Below, piece after piece: positions 42,202 to 51,103 of a stretch of DNA of 64,000 bases (position 1 is the first letter of the stretch; each line of letters begins with the position of its first letter). The DNA is taken from contig NZ_QKWH01000002.1 in assembly GCF_003244315.1 (NCBI RefSeq), positions 124,001-188,000 of the forward strand. The letters are read 5' to 3'. Under the pieces are notes generated by a model. That model was given only the letters and a program-made list of their open reading frames with translations, was not told the origin of the DNA and did no database searches. The position numbers and the translations under genes are program-made. The DNA is from Xylanimonas oleitrophica (GTDB lineage Bacteria; Actinomycetota; Actinomycetes; Actinomycetales; Cellulomonadaceae).

Positions 42202-42527
42202 GCGGGCCTCCGCGTGCCGGTGACGGCGGTGCGCGGCAGGCGGCCGGCGCGGGAGGTGCCCGCGAGCGTGTCACCGGTGACGACGACGTCGAACCGCAGG
42301 TGCAGGCGCATCGGGCGGGTCACGCTCTGGTGCCACGTGGCGTGGACGCCGTCGTCGGGGGCATCACCGGGGGCAGCGGAGCGGGCGAGCGCGATGCCCT
42401 CGAGCGGCACGGCCTCCGCCGCGGTGGCGGCGGTGCCCGTGAGGTCCTCGGTGAAGGTGTAGACGGCCTCGACGGTGCCGACGGGGGTCTTCATGCGCAC
42501 GTCCCACGTGCCGGTCAGGGCGCTCAC
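42198..42527 (-). CDS. Conserved hypothetical protein, beta-rich
   Basis: The 109-residue soluble protein has a strand-rich pattern (GTWDVRMKTPVGTVEAVYTFTED ... ATWHQSVTRPMRLHLRFDVVVTGDTLAG). It looks like a small lipocalin-like barrel that may bind a ligand, but I cannot name the family. Four-base overlaps with the DJ-1 gene before it and the membrane gene after it. Confidence 0.65.
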   Translation of the reverse strand: MSALTGTWDVRMKTPVGTVEAVYTFTEDLTGTAATAAEAVPLEGIALARSAAPGDAPDDGVHATWHQSVTRPMRLHLRFDVVVTGDTLAGTSRAGRLPRTAVTGTRRPA

Positions 42528-43192
42528 GCGTGCGTCTCCTGCCCGGACCGGTGGGTGGCACGCCAGACGGTGCCGCGCCGTTCGTGCTCGAAGAGGCGCT
42601 CGACGGCGATGGCCACCTGGGGACCGTGCTCGCGCTCCAGGAGGTGCAGGGCGAGGTCGAGGCCCGAGGTGACGCCGCCGGAGGTGACCAGGTCGCCGTC
42701 GTCGACCACGCGGGCGTCGACGACGGTGACGCCGGTGGCGTCCAGGACGTCGAGCCCCAGGTGGTGGGTCACGGCGTTCCGGCCCTCCAGGAGGCCCGCC
42801 ATCGCGAGGGCCAGCGAGCCGCCGCACACGGCCGCGACCGTGACGTCGGGGTTGCGCAGGGCACGCTCGAGGAGCGGTGCGGCACCGCCGGTGGCGAGGC
42901 GGGAGAGCAGCACGGGGACGGTGGTGACCTCGTCGGGGTCGCCGTCCACGGGGCCGGAGGCGCCGGGCACGATCACGTAGCCGGGCCGCTCGGGGTCGAG
43001 GGCAGAGGTGGCCTGCAGGGTCAGGCCGAGCGTGCCGGAGATGACCGGGCCCGGGCCGTCGGCACTGACGAGCTCGACGGCGAGGCCGTCGGCGCCCGCG
43101 GCCTCGCTGCCGGCAGCGAGCACCTCGAACGGGGCGACGACGTCGAGGGGGTCGAACCCCTCGAACAGCAGGATCTGGGCGGTGCGTGGCAC
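42524..43192 (-). CDS. DJ-1/PfpI family protein
   Basis: The 222-residue protein has the DJ-1 fold with the nucleophile elbow AAVCGGSLALAMAGLLEGRNAVTHH. The Cys (about 112) is followed by Gly-Gly, as in isonitrile-hydratase-like members. GTG start. It heads the four-gene operon and is divergent from a GlxA-type activator that shares the same DJ-1 fold, suggesting a sensor-enzyme pair. Confidence 0.85.
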   Translation of the reverse strand: MPRTAQILLFEGFDPLDVVAPFEVLAAGSEAAGADGLAVELVSADGPGPVISGTLGLTLQATSALDPERPGYVIVPGASGPVDGDPDEVTTVPVLLSRLATGGAAPLLERALRNPDVTVAAVCGGSLALAMAGLLEGRNAVTHHLGLDVLDATGVTVVDARVVDDGDLVTSGGVTSGLDLALHLLEREHGPQVAIAVERLFEHERRGTVWRATHRSGQETHA

Positions 43193-43331
43193 AGGACCTC
43201 CGGGAGTCGGGTCGGAGCGGGCAGCACCATGCTGGGCCGCGGCGCCGCCACGCGACCACTGGCCCTCGTGCCAATGAACGACGGGATCTGGCCAGCGGTG
43301 TGGTCACGGCCACAGCCCTCGCCAGCACCCG

Positions 43332-43337
43332 TAACAT
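43332..43337 (+). promoter_or_regulatory. -10 element (TAACAT) of the GlxA-type regulator gene, leaderless
   Basis: TAACAT plus seven bases precedes ATG at 43345, favouring it over the ATG at 43336, which lies inside the hexamer. A TGTGG-N6-CCACA repeat lies at 43299-43314, upstream. Confidence 0.5.
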
Positions 43338-43344
43338 GCGGAAG

Positions 43345-44286
43345 ATGCTCACCGTCGCCGTCGTCGCCCTCCCCGACACGATCGCCTTCGATCTGGCCAC
43401 CGCCGTCGAGACGTTCGGGCGCACGTACCTGCCCGACGGCCGCCCCGCCTACCGCGTGGTCGTCTGCGGGACCGAGCCGCAGGTGCAGGCCGGGCCGCTG
43501 CGGCTGGCCACCGACGTCGGGCTCGAGGCGCTGGAGCACGCGGACACCGTCGTCGTCCCCGGCCGCAACGACCCGGGCGTGCCGAGCCCGCCCGCGGTGC
43601 TGGACGCGCTGCGGAGGGTGGCGGCCGACGGCACCCGTGTCGCCTCCGTCTGCGTCGGCGCCTTCACGCTCGCCGAGGCCGGGCTGCTCGACGGGCGGCG
43701 GGCCACCACGCACTGGCGCGCCGCTGACGAGCTCGCCCGCCGGTTCCCCGCCGTCCGTGTCGAGCCGGACCGCCTCGTGGTGGACGAGGGGCAGGTGCTG
43801 ACCTCCGGCGGCGCCTCGGCCGGCATCGACCTGTGCCTCCACATGGTGCGGCGCGACCACGGCGCCGCCGTCGCCGCCTACGCGTCCCGGCTCGCCGTCG
43901 CGCCCCTGCACCGCAGCGGCGGGCAGGCCCGCTACATCGTGCGCAACACCCCCGGCCGAGCGTCCGGCTCCCTGGAGCCCGTGCTCGACTGGATCGAGCA
44001 GAACGCCCACCGGGACCTCACGCTGGAGGACCTCGCCCGGGCCGCCCGCACCAGCGTGCGCACGCTCAACCGGCGCTTCCACGCCGAGACGGGCCAGAGC
44101 CCCGTCGAGTGGCTCACCGGCGTGCGGGTGCGGCACGCGCAGGAGCTGCTGGAGAGCACCGACCACGGCGTCGAGCGGGTCGCCCGGCAGGCCGGGTTCC
44201 CCAGCGTCAGCAACTTCCGGGTGCAGTTCCGGCGGCTGGTGGGGGTCAGCCCGCGGGAGTACCGCGCGGCGTTCGCCGGCGGCTGA
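43345..44286 (+). CDS. GlxA-family AraC-type regulator
   Basis: The 313-residue protein has an N-terminal DJ-1/PfpI domain with VCVGAFTLAEAGLLDGRRATTHW (about 95-120) and a C-terminal AraC DNA-binding domain (about 215-310: LTLEDLARAARTSVRTLNRRFHAETGQSPVEWL and FPSVSNFRVQFRRLVGVSPREYR). It probably activates the divergent DJ-1 operon in response to a small molecule. Confidence 0.88.
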   Translation: MLTVAVVALPDTIAFDLATAVETFGRTYLPDGRPAYRVVVCGTEPQVQAGPLRLATDVGLEALEHADTVVVPGRNDPGVPSPPAVLDALRRVAADGTRVASVCVGAFTLAEAGLLDGRRATTHWRAADELARRFPAVRVEPDRLVVDEGQVLTSGGASAGIDLCLHMVRRDHGAAVAAYASRLAVAPLHRSGGQARYIVRNTPGRASGSLEPVLDWIEQNAHRDLTLEDLARAARTSVRTLNRRFHAETGQSPVEWLTGVRVRHAQELLESTDHGVERVARQAGFPSVSNFRVQFRRLVGVSPREYRAAFAGG

Positions 44287-44352
44287 CGTCTCGCCCTGCG
44301 AGCGGCACGGACGCGGGTCACGGTGAGGTGGTCGCCGACGGAAGGAGACCCC

Positions 44353-44802
44353 ATGGCCAGCGTGACCAAGTCGATCGACGTGGACGTCCCGGTGCGCACC
44401 GCGTACGACCAGTGGACGCAGTTCGAGCAGTTCCCCCAGTTCATGGAGGGCGTCGAGGAGATCCAGCAGCTGGACCCGACGCACACCCGCTGGAAGACCA
44501 AGATCGGCGGGGTCGAGCGTGAGTTCGACGCCGAGATCACCGAGCAGCACCCCGACGAGCGGGTCGCCTGGAACAGCACCAGCGGACCGGATCACGCCGG
44601 CGTGGTCACGTTCCACAAGCTCGGCGACTCCCAGACCCGCGTCACGGTGCAGATCGAGTGGTCGCCCGAGGGTGCCGTCGAGGCCGTGGGCAGCGCCCTG
44701 CAGCTCGACGACCGCCGCGTGGCCGGCGACCTCGAGCGGTTCAAGGAGTTCATCGAGAAGCGCGGCGTCGAGACCGGCGCCTGGCGTGGCGACGTGAGCT
44801 GA
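44353..44802 (+). CDS. SRPBCC (START-like) domain protein
   Basis: The 149-residue protein has the polyketide cyclase/dehydrase wording SVTKSIDVDVPVRTAYDQWTQFEQFPQFMEGVEEI and a final helix LERFKEFIEKRG. It should bind a hydrophobic ligand in a helix-grip pocket. GAAGGAG lies five bases before the ATG. A strong terminator follows. Confidence 0.85.
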   Translation: MASVTKSIDVDVPVRTAYDQWTQFEQFPQFMEGVEEIQQLDPTHTRWKTKIGGVEREFDAEITEQHPDERVAWNSTSGPDHAGVVTFHKLGDSQTRVTVQIEWSPEGAVEAVGSALQLDDRRVAGDLERFKEFIEKRGVETGAWRGDVS

Positions 44803-44818
44803 CCGCCCGTGCGCCACG

Positions 44819-44848
44819 GGCCCCGGCCGGCACCCGCCGGCCGGGGCC
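44819..44848 (+). terminator. Terminator of the SRPBCC gene
   Basis: A perfect 13-bp stem (GGCCCCGGCCGGC and complement) with loop ACCC lies 17 bases after the stop. Confidence 0.6.
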
Positions 44849-44920
44849 TCGCGCGCTCCGGGCCGCCACGCTGGGAACAGTGCCGGGAACAGTGCCGCAC
44901 GGCACGAGGTTGACGCGCAC

Positions 44921-45574
44921 ATGAGCGACCCCGTGAAGGTGGACATCTGGTCCGACGTGCAGTGCCCGTGGTGCTACATCGGCAAGCGCCGGTTCGAGGC
45001 GGCCGTGGCGGCGTTCGACGGCGAGGTCGAGGTGGAGTTCCACTCCTTCGAGCTCTCGCCCGACACCCCGGTGGACTACGAGGGCACGCCCGCCCAGTTC
45101 CTGGCCGAGCGCAAGGGTCTGCCCATGCCGCAGGTCGAGCAGATGATCCAGCAGGTCACGGACATCGCCGCCTCGGTGGGCCTGGAGTACGACTACGCGC
45201 ACATGCACCAGACCAACACCGTCAAGGCGCACGAGCTCATCCACTACGCCAAGGCCCACGGCCGGCAGGCGGAGATGAAGGAGGCGCTGCTCAAGGCCTA
45301 CTTCGTCGACGGCGGCCACGTGGGGCGGGTCCAGGACCTCGCCGACCTCGCCGCCGGCATGGGGTTCGACCGCGACGACGTCGTGGCGGCGCTCGAGGCC
45401 GGCACGTACACCGCCGACGTCAAGGCCGACGTGCAGCAGGCCGCCGCCTACGGCATCAACGGGGTGCCCTTCTACGTGTTCGACGGGAAGTACGGCGTCT
45501 CCGGCGCCCAGGAGCCCGCGACGTTCGCCCAGGTGCTGGCCCAGGTCGCCGCCGAGAGGCAGGGCGTCGCGTGA
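44921..45574 (+). CDS. DsbA-family oxidoreductase, FrnE type
   Basis: The 217-residue thioredoxin-fold protein has CPWC at about residues 15-18 (DVQCPWCYIGKRRFE), a helical insertion, and the cis-Pro region GINGVPFYVFDGKYGVSGAQ. No signal peptide is present, so it acts in the cytosol as disulfide isomerase or polyketide-type oxidoreductase. It lacks the short CGPDGC-like tail that I recall from some FrnE relatives; the next overlapping ORF contains a similar CEGDVC motif. Confidence 0.9.
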   Translation: MSDPVKVDIWSDVQCPWCYIGKRRFEAAVAAFDGEVEVEFHSFELSPDTPVDYEGTPAQFLAERKGLPMPQVEQMIQQVTDIAASVGLEYDYAHMHQTNTVKAHELIHYAKAHGRQAEMKEALLKAYFVDGGHVGRVQDLADLAAGMGFDRDDVVAALEAGTYTADVKADVQQAAAYGINGVPFYVFDGKYGVSGAQEPATFAQVLAQVAAERQGVA

Positions 45575-45828
45575 GCGGCGCGCCGCAGGCCCTGCCGGGC
45601 CTGACCATGCTCGGAGGTTCCGGCGTCGTCTGCGAGGGCGACGTGTGCTTCGTGCCCGGCGCGGCCCTCGCGCCCGCGGCCGACGGCGCAGCCCGGCGCT
45701 CGCTGCTGGACGCCCCGGCGGAGGCCGGACGCACGGCGACGAGGAGCACCTCGGGCACCTCGGGCGCTGGCGGGGCCGCTGGCTCTGACGGCTCTGACGG
45801 CTCTGACGGCCTTGACGGCACGGCCTGA
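45571..45828 (+). CDS. Small Cys-pair protein coupled to the FrnE gene
   Basis: The 85-residue frame starts with GTG overlapping the FrnE stop (GTGA). It contains LPGLTMLGGSGVVCEGDVCFVPG, a CX4C pair, and ends in a Ser-Gly-Asp repeat (three ggctctgac-type units). The Cys pair resembles the C-terminal tail found on some FrnE-type proteins, so this may be a detached redox tail. I do not know a family. Confidence 0.5.
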   Translation: MSGAPQALPGLTMLGGSGVVCEGDVCFVPGAALAPAADGAARRSLLDAPAEAGRTATRSTSGTSGAGGAAGSDGSDGSDGLDGTA

Positions 45829-45829
45829 C

Positions 45830-45835
45830 TACGCT
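45830..45835 (+). promoter_or_regulatory. -10 element (TACGCT) of the small HicB-like gene, leaderless
   Basis: TACGCT overlaps the end of the previous coding region and is six bases before ATG at 45842. Confidence 0.5.
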
Positions 45836-45841
45836 CGGGCC

Positions 45842-46024
45842 ATGCAGTACACGGTGCGCGTGACACGGCTCGCGGCAGGCTGGCGGGCCGACGTCGAAGG
45901 GCTCGACGGCGGCACGGTCGAGGTGGCCGAGTGGGCTCAGCTCGACCCCGAGGTGCGTGCGCTCGTCGCCGACCTCACCGGCGTCTGGATCGAGGACCTG
46001 GACCTGGAGTGGGCCGACGCCTGA
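45842..46024 (+). CDS. Small HicB-like single-domain protein
   Basis: The 60-residue protein MQYTVRVTRLAAGWRADVEG... has the strand pattern of HicB antitoxin N-terminal domains and DUF1902-like proteins. No HicA toxin gene and no DNA-binding domain are present, so a toxin-antitoxin role is not supported. The start follows a leaderless -10. Confidence 0.6.
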   Translation: MQYTVRVTRLAAGWRADVEGLDGGTVEVAEWAQLDPEVRALVADLTGVWIEDLDLEWADA

Positions 46025-46106
46025 GACCGGCGAGCCGTGCACGTCTGGTGCAGAGTGATGTTCGTCGGGTGCCAGGCATCGACCCGGGAGCGGGTGATAC
46101 GACAGT

Positions 46107-47666
46107 ATGGGTGCCGTGGATCTCCGGAAAGACCGATTCGTCCGTGCTGCCCTGATCCCCACGGTGATCGTCGTGGCGCTGGCCAGCGGCTGTGCTCCCT
46201 CGTCTGCCGACGCGAGCCCCGACCCTTCCGGCAGCCCCGCGCTCCAGGTGCGTGAGCTGGGGATCCACTCGCTCACCCTGCCCTCCGGCGACCCGGGCGA
46301 GCTGGCCGTCACCACCAGCCAGCTCCTCTTCGACCGTGCCCCCGTCGTCGTGCTGGCCACCGCCGGCGACGAGTCGGCGGCCCCGGCGCTCGCCGCCGTG
46401 GCGACCGCCCTGAACGCGCCGGCGCTGCTGGTCCACTCCGATTCGGACACCGCGCCGGCCGTCGAGGCCAAGCGGCTCGGTGCGCAGGCTGCCGTCGTGG
46501 TGGGCGAGGACGTCGAGGAGCTCCCGGCGCAGGACCCGGCGATGACCGGGGCCCAGGAGCCCGTCGAGGACCTCGCCGCCGCGGCGCAGGTGGTGGCCGA
46601 GCGGGCGGGTCTGCACGTGGTCCGGCTCGACCCGGACGCCGTCCTGCGCAGCGAGCCCGGCGGTGGAGCCGAGGGCGCGGCCGGGACGGCCGGCGACGCC
46701 GCCGCGGGTGAGCAGGCCGCGCCCGGTGTCGTCGCCGACGACGCCGTCGGCACCCTCGACCCCCGGCGCCTGAGCGCGCTGCGGGAAGAGCTCGCGGAGG
46801 CGGCGCCGGCGGTGCGCGACCCGGAGCTGCTGACCGAGGTGCTCGCGCTCGTCGACCCGCAGCCGGGCCAGGAGGCGGCGCTCGCGACGCTGCGCGCGGC
46901 CGGCGCCGTCCTGTACGCGGTGCCGGGCGGCGATCCCGGTGCCAGCGCCGAGGCGGTGCAGATGATCCACGACGCCCAGGCGCTGACGGTCATCGGCGTG
47001 GGCCCGTCGTTCGACGACGCCGACCGGTTCACCTGGCAGGTGCGGGCCGCGGAGAAGGGCCAGCAGCTGCCCACCGGCACCCAGCGGTTGCTGCCGGCCC
47101 GCTTCGACGCCGTCGCCACCCGGCTGGGCCGCACCACGCAGCAGACGCTCGCCGCCACCGACTCCCTCGGCGAGACGGCGCCCGGTGCGGGCGCCGCGGA
47201 CGCCCCGGTGGTGCCGACCCTGGTGCTGCGCGCCTCCGCACGGCAGACGGCCCCCGGCCCCGACGGTCAGTACCTGCGGGCCGAGGCCGTCGAAGACCTC
47301 GAGCCGGTGGTCGCGGCAGCCCAGCAGGAGGGTCGGTACGTGGTGCTGGAGCTCGAGGGCGGGGCGGTCGCGCTCGACGACCAGGTCCGCGCGCTGGCGC
47401 CGCTGCTGGCCCGTGGGGGCGTGGGCGTGCTGGTGCACCCCGAGCAGCGCCGCTCGGGCGCCGGCGTCGTCAAGGGCGGCAGCGTGCCGGTCGCCGAGCT
47501 GCAGGCCACGGTCGACTACCTTGCGGGGATGGTGACCAAGTCGGCGCTGCCCCAGACGTTGCTGGCCGTGAGCGACCTCGACTCGGCGGTGCAGGACGCG
47601 GACGAGCTCGTGGCCCGGCCCCAGGTGGCCGTGATCGACGCCGACGAGCTGCGGTCCCGCCGGTGA
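46107..47666 (+). CDS. Lipoprotein with cell-wall-binding-repeat-like regions
   Basis: The 519-residue exported protein has a signal peptide with lipobox ASGC (about residue 29) and a disordered Ser/Pro linker. Segments such as ALAAVATALNAPALLVHSDSDTAPAVEAKRLGAQAAVVVG recall cell wall binding repeat 2 domains. The rest is predicted alpha/beta without clear catalytic motifs. GTG at 46116 is an alternative start. It overlaps the GH20 gene by four bases, so it may hold that enzyme or its substrate at the envelope. Confidence 0.65.
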   Translation: MGAVDLRKDRFVRAALIPTVIVVALASGCAPSSADASPDPSGSPALQVRELGIHSLTLPSGDPGELAVTTSQLLFDRAPVVVLATAGDESAAPALAAVATALNAPALLVHSDSDTAPAVEAKRLGAQAAVVVGEDVEELPAQDPAMTGAQEPVEDLAAAAQVVAERAGLHVVRLDPDAVLRSEPGGGAEGAAGTAGDAAAGEQAAPGVVADDAVGTLDPRRLSALREELAEAAPAVRDPELLTEVLALVDPQPGQEAALATLRAAGAVLYAVPGGDPGASAEAVQMIHDAQALTVIGVGPSFDDADRFTWQVRAAEKGQQLPTGTQRLLPARFDAVATRLGRTTQQTLAATDSLGETAPGAGAADAPVVPTLVLRASARQTAPGPDGQYLRAEAVEDLEPVVAAAQQEGRYVVLELEGGAVALDDQVRALAPLLARGGVGVLVHPEQRRSGAGVVKGGSVPVAELQATVDYLAGMVTKSALPQTLLAVSDLDSAVQDADELVARPQVAVIDADELRSRR

Positions 47667-49240
47667 GCGGCGCGACCGGAGGCCCGACCTCGCCGGTGCT
47701 GGGCCTGGTGCCCTGGCCCGTGTCGGTGGAGCCGCAGGGCGGTGAGCCGCTGGCGCTGCAGGCCGTGCGTCTCGACGTCTCGGCGGCCGGTGACCCGCCG
47801 GTCGGATGGTCGCCGCTCGTCGCCGAGCTGCTCGAGCCCGCGGGGATCACGGTCCGGTCAGGCGGGGACCAGCCTGCGTCGGGCGGGAGCCAGGAGGCGC
47901 CCGGCGTGCTGCCGCTGGTGCTGCGCCTGACGGACGACGCCGGCCCTGGGGCGGCGGCAGGGCATGGCGCCGGTGCTCCCGACGGCGTGCGCGCCGGTGG
48001 GGCCGCGACGAGCGACGAGCGATACACGCTGACCGTGAGCCCGGAAGGCGTCGTCGTCGCGGCGCCCCAGCCGGTGGGCCTGCTGCACGGGGTCCGCACG
48101 CTGCGCCAGCTCGTCACCGCGGACGGCTCGGTGCCGGCGGTGGTGGTGCGCGACGCGCCGCGCTACCCGTGGCGGGGCCTGTCGGTCGACGTCGTGCGGC
48201 ACTGGTTCGGCCCTGCGGTGCTGCGCCGGGTCGTCGACCTGGCCGGGGCGTACAAGCTGAGGGTGCTGCACCTGCACCTGACCGACGACCAGGGCTGGCG
48301 GATCGAGATCCCCTCGCGCCCCGCGCTGACCGAGCGGGGCGGCCGCACCCAGGTGGGCGGCGAGCTGCCCGCCGGGGAGCGCGGGTACCTGACGGTGGAC
48401 GAGTTCCGCGAGCTGCAGGAGTACGCCGCGCGGCGCTTCGTGACCGTGGTCCCGGAGATCGACCTGCCGGGCCACACGAACGCCGCCACCCACGCGTACG
48501 GGGAGCTGACGCCCGACGGCGTGCCCACCGACGCGTACGGGGGCATCGAGGTGGGCTTCTCGCGGCTGTGGGCCGACAACCCTGCCACCGAGCCGTTCCT
48601 GCGCGACGTGCTCGGTGACGTGGCAGCGATGACCCAGGGCCCCTGGGTGCACGTGGGCGGCGACGAGGCCCCCCAGCTCGACGTCGCGGAGTACTCCGCG
48701 ATCATGGACCTCGCCCAGCGCGTCGTCCGTGAGGCGGGCAAGACGCCTGTGGCGTGGCAGGAGGCCGCGCGGGCCGGGATCGAGCCGGGCACGGTGCTGC
48801 AGTTCTGGGACCCCAAGGTGGAGACGGGCGTGGAGCCGTTCACGCGTGCCGCCGAGGCCGGGGCCCGGTTCGTGGCCTCGCCCGGGTCGAACGCCTACCT
48901 GGACATGAAGTACACACCCGAGCACCCGCTGGGCCTCGAGTGGGCCGGGCACGTGGAGCTGCGCGACGCCTACGACTGGGAGCCGGCCGAAGCCGTGCCC
49001 GGGGTACCGGCCGACGCCGTCGAGGGGGTCTCGGCCGCCGTCTGGACGGAGACGCTCACCACGCAGGACGAGCTGTTCTCCATGCTGCTGCCGCGGCTGC
49101 CCGCGGTGGCCGAGCTCGCGTGGACCACGCCGTCGGGCCGCGACTGGGAGTCGTTCCGGGTGCGTGTGGCCACCCACGCCCCCGGCTGGCGGACCCAGGG
49201 CTGGTCGTTCCACCCCACCCCGCAGGTCGACTGGCCCTGA
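47663..49240 (+). CDS. Beta-N-acetylhexosaminidase, glycoside hydrolase family 20
   Basis: This 525-residue GH20 enzyme has an N-terminal GH20b domain (about 1-160) and a TIM barrel beginning YPWRGLSVDVVRHWFG. LHLHLTDDQGWRIEI, PEIDLPGHTNAA and the catalytic Asp334-Glu335 in HVGGDEAP follow, with a late WTETL. It should release terminal GlcNAc or GalNAc from chitin or peptidoglycan fragments. No signal peptide is visible, so it may be cytosolic. The GTG overlaps the lipoprotein stop. An 11-bp sequence containing the stop is repeated three times. Confidence 0.92.
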   Translation: MSGATGGPTSPVLGLVPWPVSVEPQGGEPLALQAVRLDVSAAGDPPVGWSPLVAELLEPAGITVRSGGDQPASGGSQEAPGVLPLVLRLTDDAGPGAAAGHGAGAPDGVRAGGAATSDERYTLTVSPEGVVVAAPQPVGLLHGVRTLRQLVTADGSVPAVVVRDAPRYPWRGLSVDVVRHWFGPAVLRRVVDLAGAYKLRVLHLHLTDDQGWRIEIPSRPALTERGGRTQVGGELPAGERGYLTVDEFRELQEYAARRFVTVVPEIDLPGHTNAATHAYGELTPDGVPTDAYGGIEVGFSRLWADNPATEPFLRDVLGDVAAMTQGPWVHVGGDEAPQLDVAEYSAIMDLAQRVVREAGKTPVAWQEAARAGIEPGTVLQFWDPKVETGVEPFTRAAEAGARFVASPGSNAYLDMKYTPEHPLGLEWAGHVELRDAYDWEPAEAVPGVPADAVEGVSAAVWTETLTTQDELFSMLLPRLPAVAELAWTTPSGRDWESFRVRVATHAPGWRTQGWSFHPTPQVDWP

Positions 49241-49262
49241 ACTGGCCCTGAACTGGCCCTGA
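49230..49262. repeat. Three tandem 11-bp repeats carrying the GH20 stop codon
   Basis: ACTGGCCCTGA occurs three times without spacing. Because 11 is not a multiple of three, the TGAs at 49238, 49249 and 49260 fall in three different frames. Confidence 0.85.
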
Positions 49263-49304
49263 CGCGGGGCGGGGCGGGTGGCGCGCCGCCTGCACCCGGG
49301 CCGT

Positions 49305-51068
49305 CTACACCCAGGAGGGCAGGCGCACCACGTTGCGCCAGTAGTCGAACGAGACCTGCTCCGCCGTCCACAGCGGGTAGAACGCCGCGGAGACGGCGCA
49401 GATCGCCGCCACCACGAGGCCGATCACCAGGATCACGGTGCGGTGCCGTCGCGGCCGGCGCTCGGTGTGCTCAAGGGCTATCACCCCGACGTACACGAGG
49501 GTGAGCACCACCCAGGGCGTGAACACGATCGAGTAGAAGGTGAACACGGTGCGGTCCAGGTACTGGAACCACGGCAGCCAGCCCGCGACCGTCCCGGACA
49601 GGACGGCCACGGCCCGCCAGTCGCGGCGCGTCACGCCCAGCACGACGACGGCCACGATGGCCAGGGCGGCCAGCCACCACAGCAGCGGGTTGCCGAGCGA
49701 GGTGATCGCGGCCGCGCACCTGCTGGTCGCAGTGACCGGGCAGTCGCCCACGCCCGGGTCGTCGCTCTGCCAGTAGAACGACGTGGGCCGCCACTGGACG
49801 ATCCAGCCGATCGGGCTGGCCTTGTAGGCGTGGTCGGAGTCGAGAGTGGTGTGGAACCGCCACATCTCCGCGTGGTAGTGGGTGAACGAGCGCAGCGCCT
49901 CCGGCAGCCAGGTGACGCCCTGGCCGGGGTTCTGCGCCGCCCACTGGCGCATGTACGCCCCGGGGGTGGCGAACCACGACCACCAGCTCGCCACGTACAC
50001 GACCACGGCGGTGGGCACCATCTGCAGGAAGGCCGGCACGCCGTCGGCGAGCAGGGAGTCCTCCCACCAGCGCCTCACGCCCGCGGAGCGGCGCGCCGCC
50101 ATGTCCCACGCGACGGTGAGGATCCCGAACACCGCGAGGAAGTACACGCCCGACCACTTGACGCCGCAGGCCAGGCCGAGCGACACCCCGGCGGCCAGGC
50201 GCCACCAGCGGAACCCGAGCCGTGGGCCGTACAGCAACGAGGTGCGGCCGGTGCCGGCCACGCCGGCGTCGACGATCGCGGCGACCCGTTCGGCCAGGCG
50301 CCGGCGTGCCCACTCCCGGTCCATGAGCAGGCAGCCGAACGCGATCAGCACGAACAGCATGAGGAACTGGTCGAGCAGGGCGGTGCGCGAGTGCACGATC
50401 GCCTCGCCGTCCACTGCCAGCAGCAGCCCTGCGACGAGGCCCATCGCCGTGGAGGCGAACAGCCGCCGTGCGATGCGGATCAGGAGGAACACCGCCACGA
50501 TGCCGGCCACGGCGCTCGCCAGGCGCCAGGCCGTGGAGCTCTCCGCCCCGCCGCCGAGCTGGATGCCCAGCGCGATCAGCCACTTGCCCACCTGCGGGTG
50601 CACCACGTACGCGGCCTGGTCCAGGTAGGTGTCGACCTGCCCGGCCTCGAACGCCGGGTTGGGCTCCGGCGGCCACTGCGCCTCGAAACCCAGGTTCCAC
50701 AGCGTGTAGGCGTCCTTGACGTAGTACGTCTCGTCGAACACCAGGGTGTGGGGGCGCCCGAGCTGCCACAGCCGCACCGCCGCGGCGACCAGCACCACCA
50801 CGACGGTTCCGAGCCAGCCCCACACCTGGTCGTGGTCGGAGCGGCCCAGCACCACCCGGCGGTGGCCCAGGAGGGTGCGCAGCAGCCGGTCGCGTGTGGG
50901 CAGCAGCTCCAGCGGGTGCGCCGACGTCGGGGCGAACAGGGGCTGCTCGGCCCGCAGCTCGCCCAGGTGGCGGGCCCGCACGGGCGGCGGAGCGCCCACG
51001 AGAGGGGACTCGGCGCTGACGGGTACGGGCTCGGCGCTGGCGCGGGCGTCCCGGGAGGCGTCGGTCAC
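49305..51068 (-). CDS. pmt: Protein O-mannosyltransferase (PMT family)
   Basis: This 587-residue membrane glycosyltransferase has about eleven helices. The first loop carries the catalytic acidic pair in [11 protein letters not shown] (about residue 114), and [14 protein letters not shown] follows, as in PMT/GT39 enzymes. It transfers mannose from polyprenyl-phosphomannose to Ser/Thr of exported proteins. It is divergent from rsmI, the normal actinobacterial arrangement. TACGAT six bases before GTG marks a leaderless start. Confidence 0.93.
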   Translation of the reverse strand: MTDASRDARASAEPVPVSAESPLVGAPPPVRARHLGELRAEQPLFAPTSAHPLELLPTRDRLLRTLLGHRRVVLGRSDHDQVWGWLGTVVVVLVAAAVRLWQLGRPHTLVFDETYYVKDAYTLWNLGFEAQWPPEPNPAFEAGQVDTYLDQAAYVVHPQVGKWLIALGIQLGGGAESSTAWRLASAVAGIVAVFLLIRIARRLFASTAMGLVAGLLLAVDGEAIVHSRTALLDQFLMLFVLIAFGCLLMDREWARRRLAERVAAIVDAGVAGTGRTSLLYGPRLGFRWWRLAAGVSLGLACGVKWSGVYFLAVFGILTVAWDMAARRSAGVRRWWEDSLLADGVPAFLQMVPTAVVVYVASWWSWFATPGAYMRQWAAQNPGQGVTWLPEALRSFTHYHAEMWRFHTTLDSDHAYKASPIGWIVQWRPTSFYWQSDDPGVGDCPVTATSRCAAAITSLGNPLLWWLAALAIVAVVVLGVTRRDWRAVAVLSGTVAGWLPWFQYLDRTVFTFYSIVFTPWVVLTLVYVGVIALEHTERRPRRHRTVILVIGLVVAAICAVSAAFYPLWTAEQVSFDYWRNVVRLPSWV

Positions 51069-51074
51069 CCGGGC

Positions 51075-51080
51075 ATCGTA
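51075..51080 (-). promoter_or_regulatory. -10 element (TACGAT) of pmt, leaderless
   Basis: TACGAT plus six bases precedes GTG at 51068. Confidence 0.5.
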
Positions 51081-51103
51081 GGGGCCGTGGGATCGTAGGC
51101 ACC

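Noticed and set aside
45842-46024. A HicAB toxin-antitoxin locus
   Set aside because: Only a HicB-like half is present; no HicA-like gene lies on either side.
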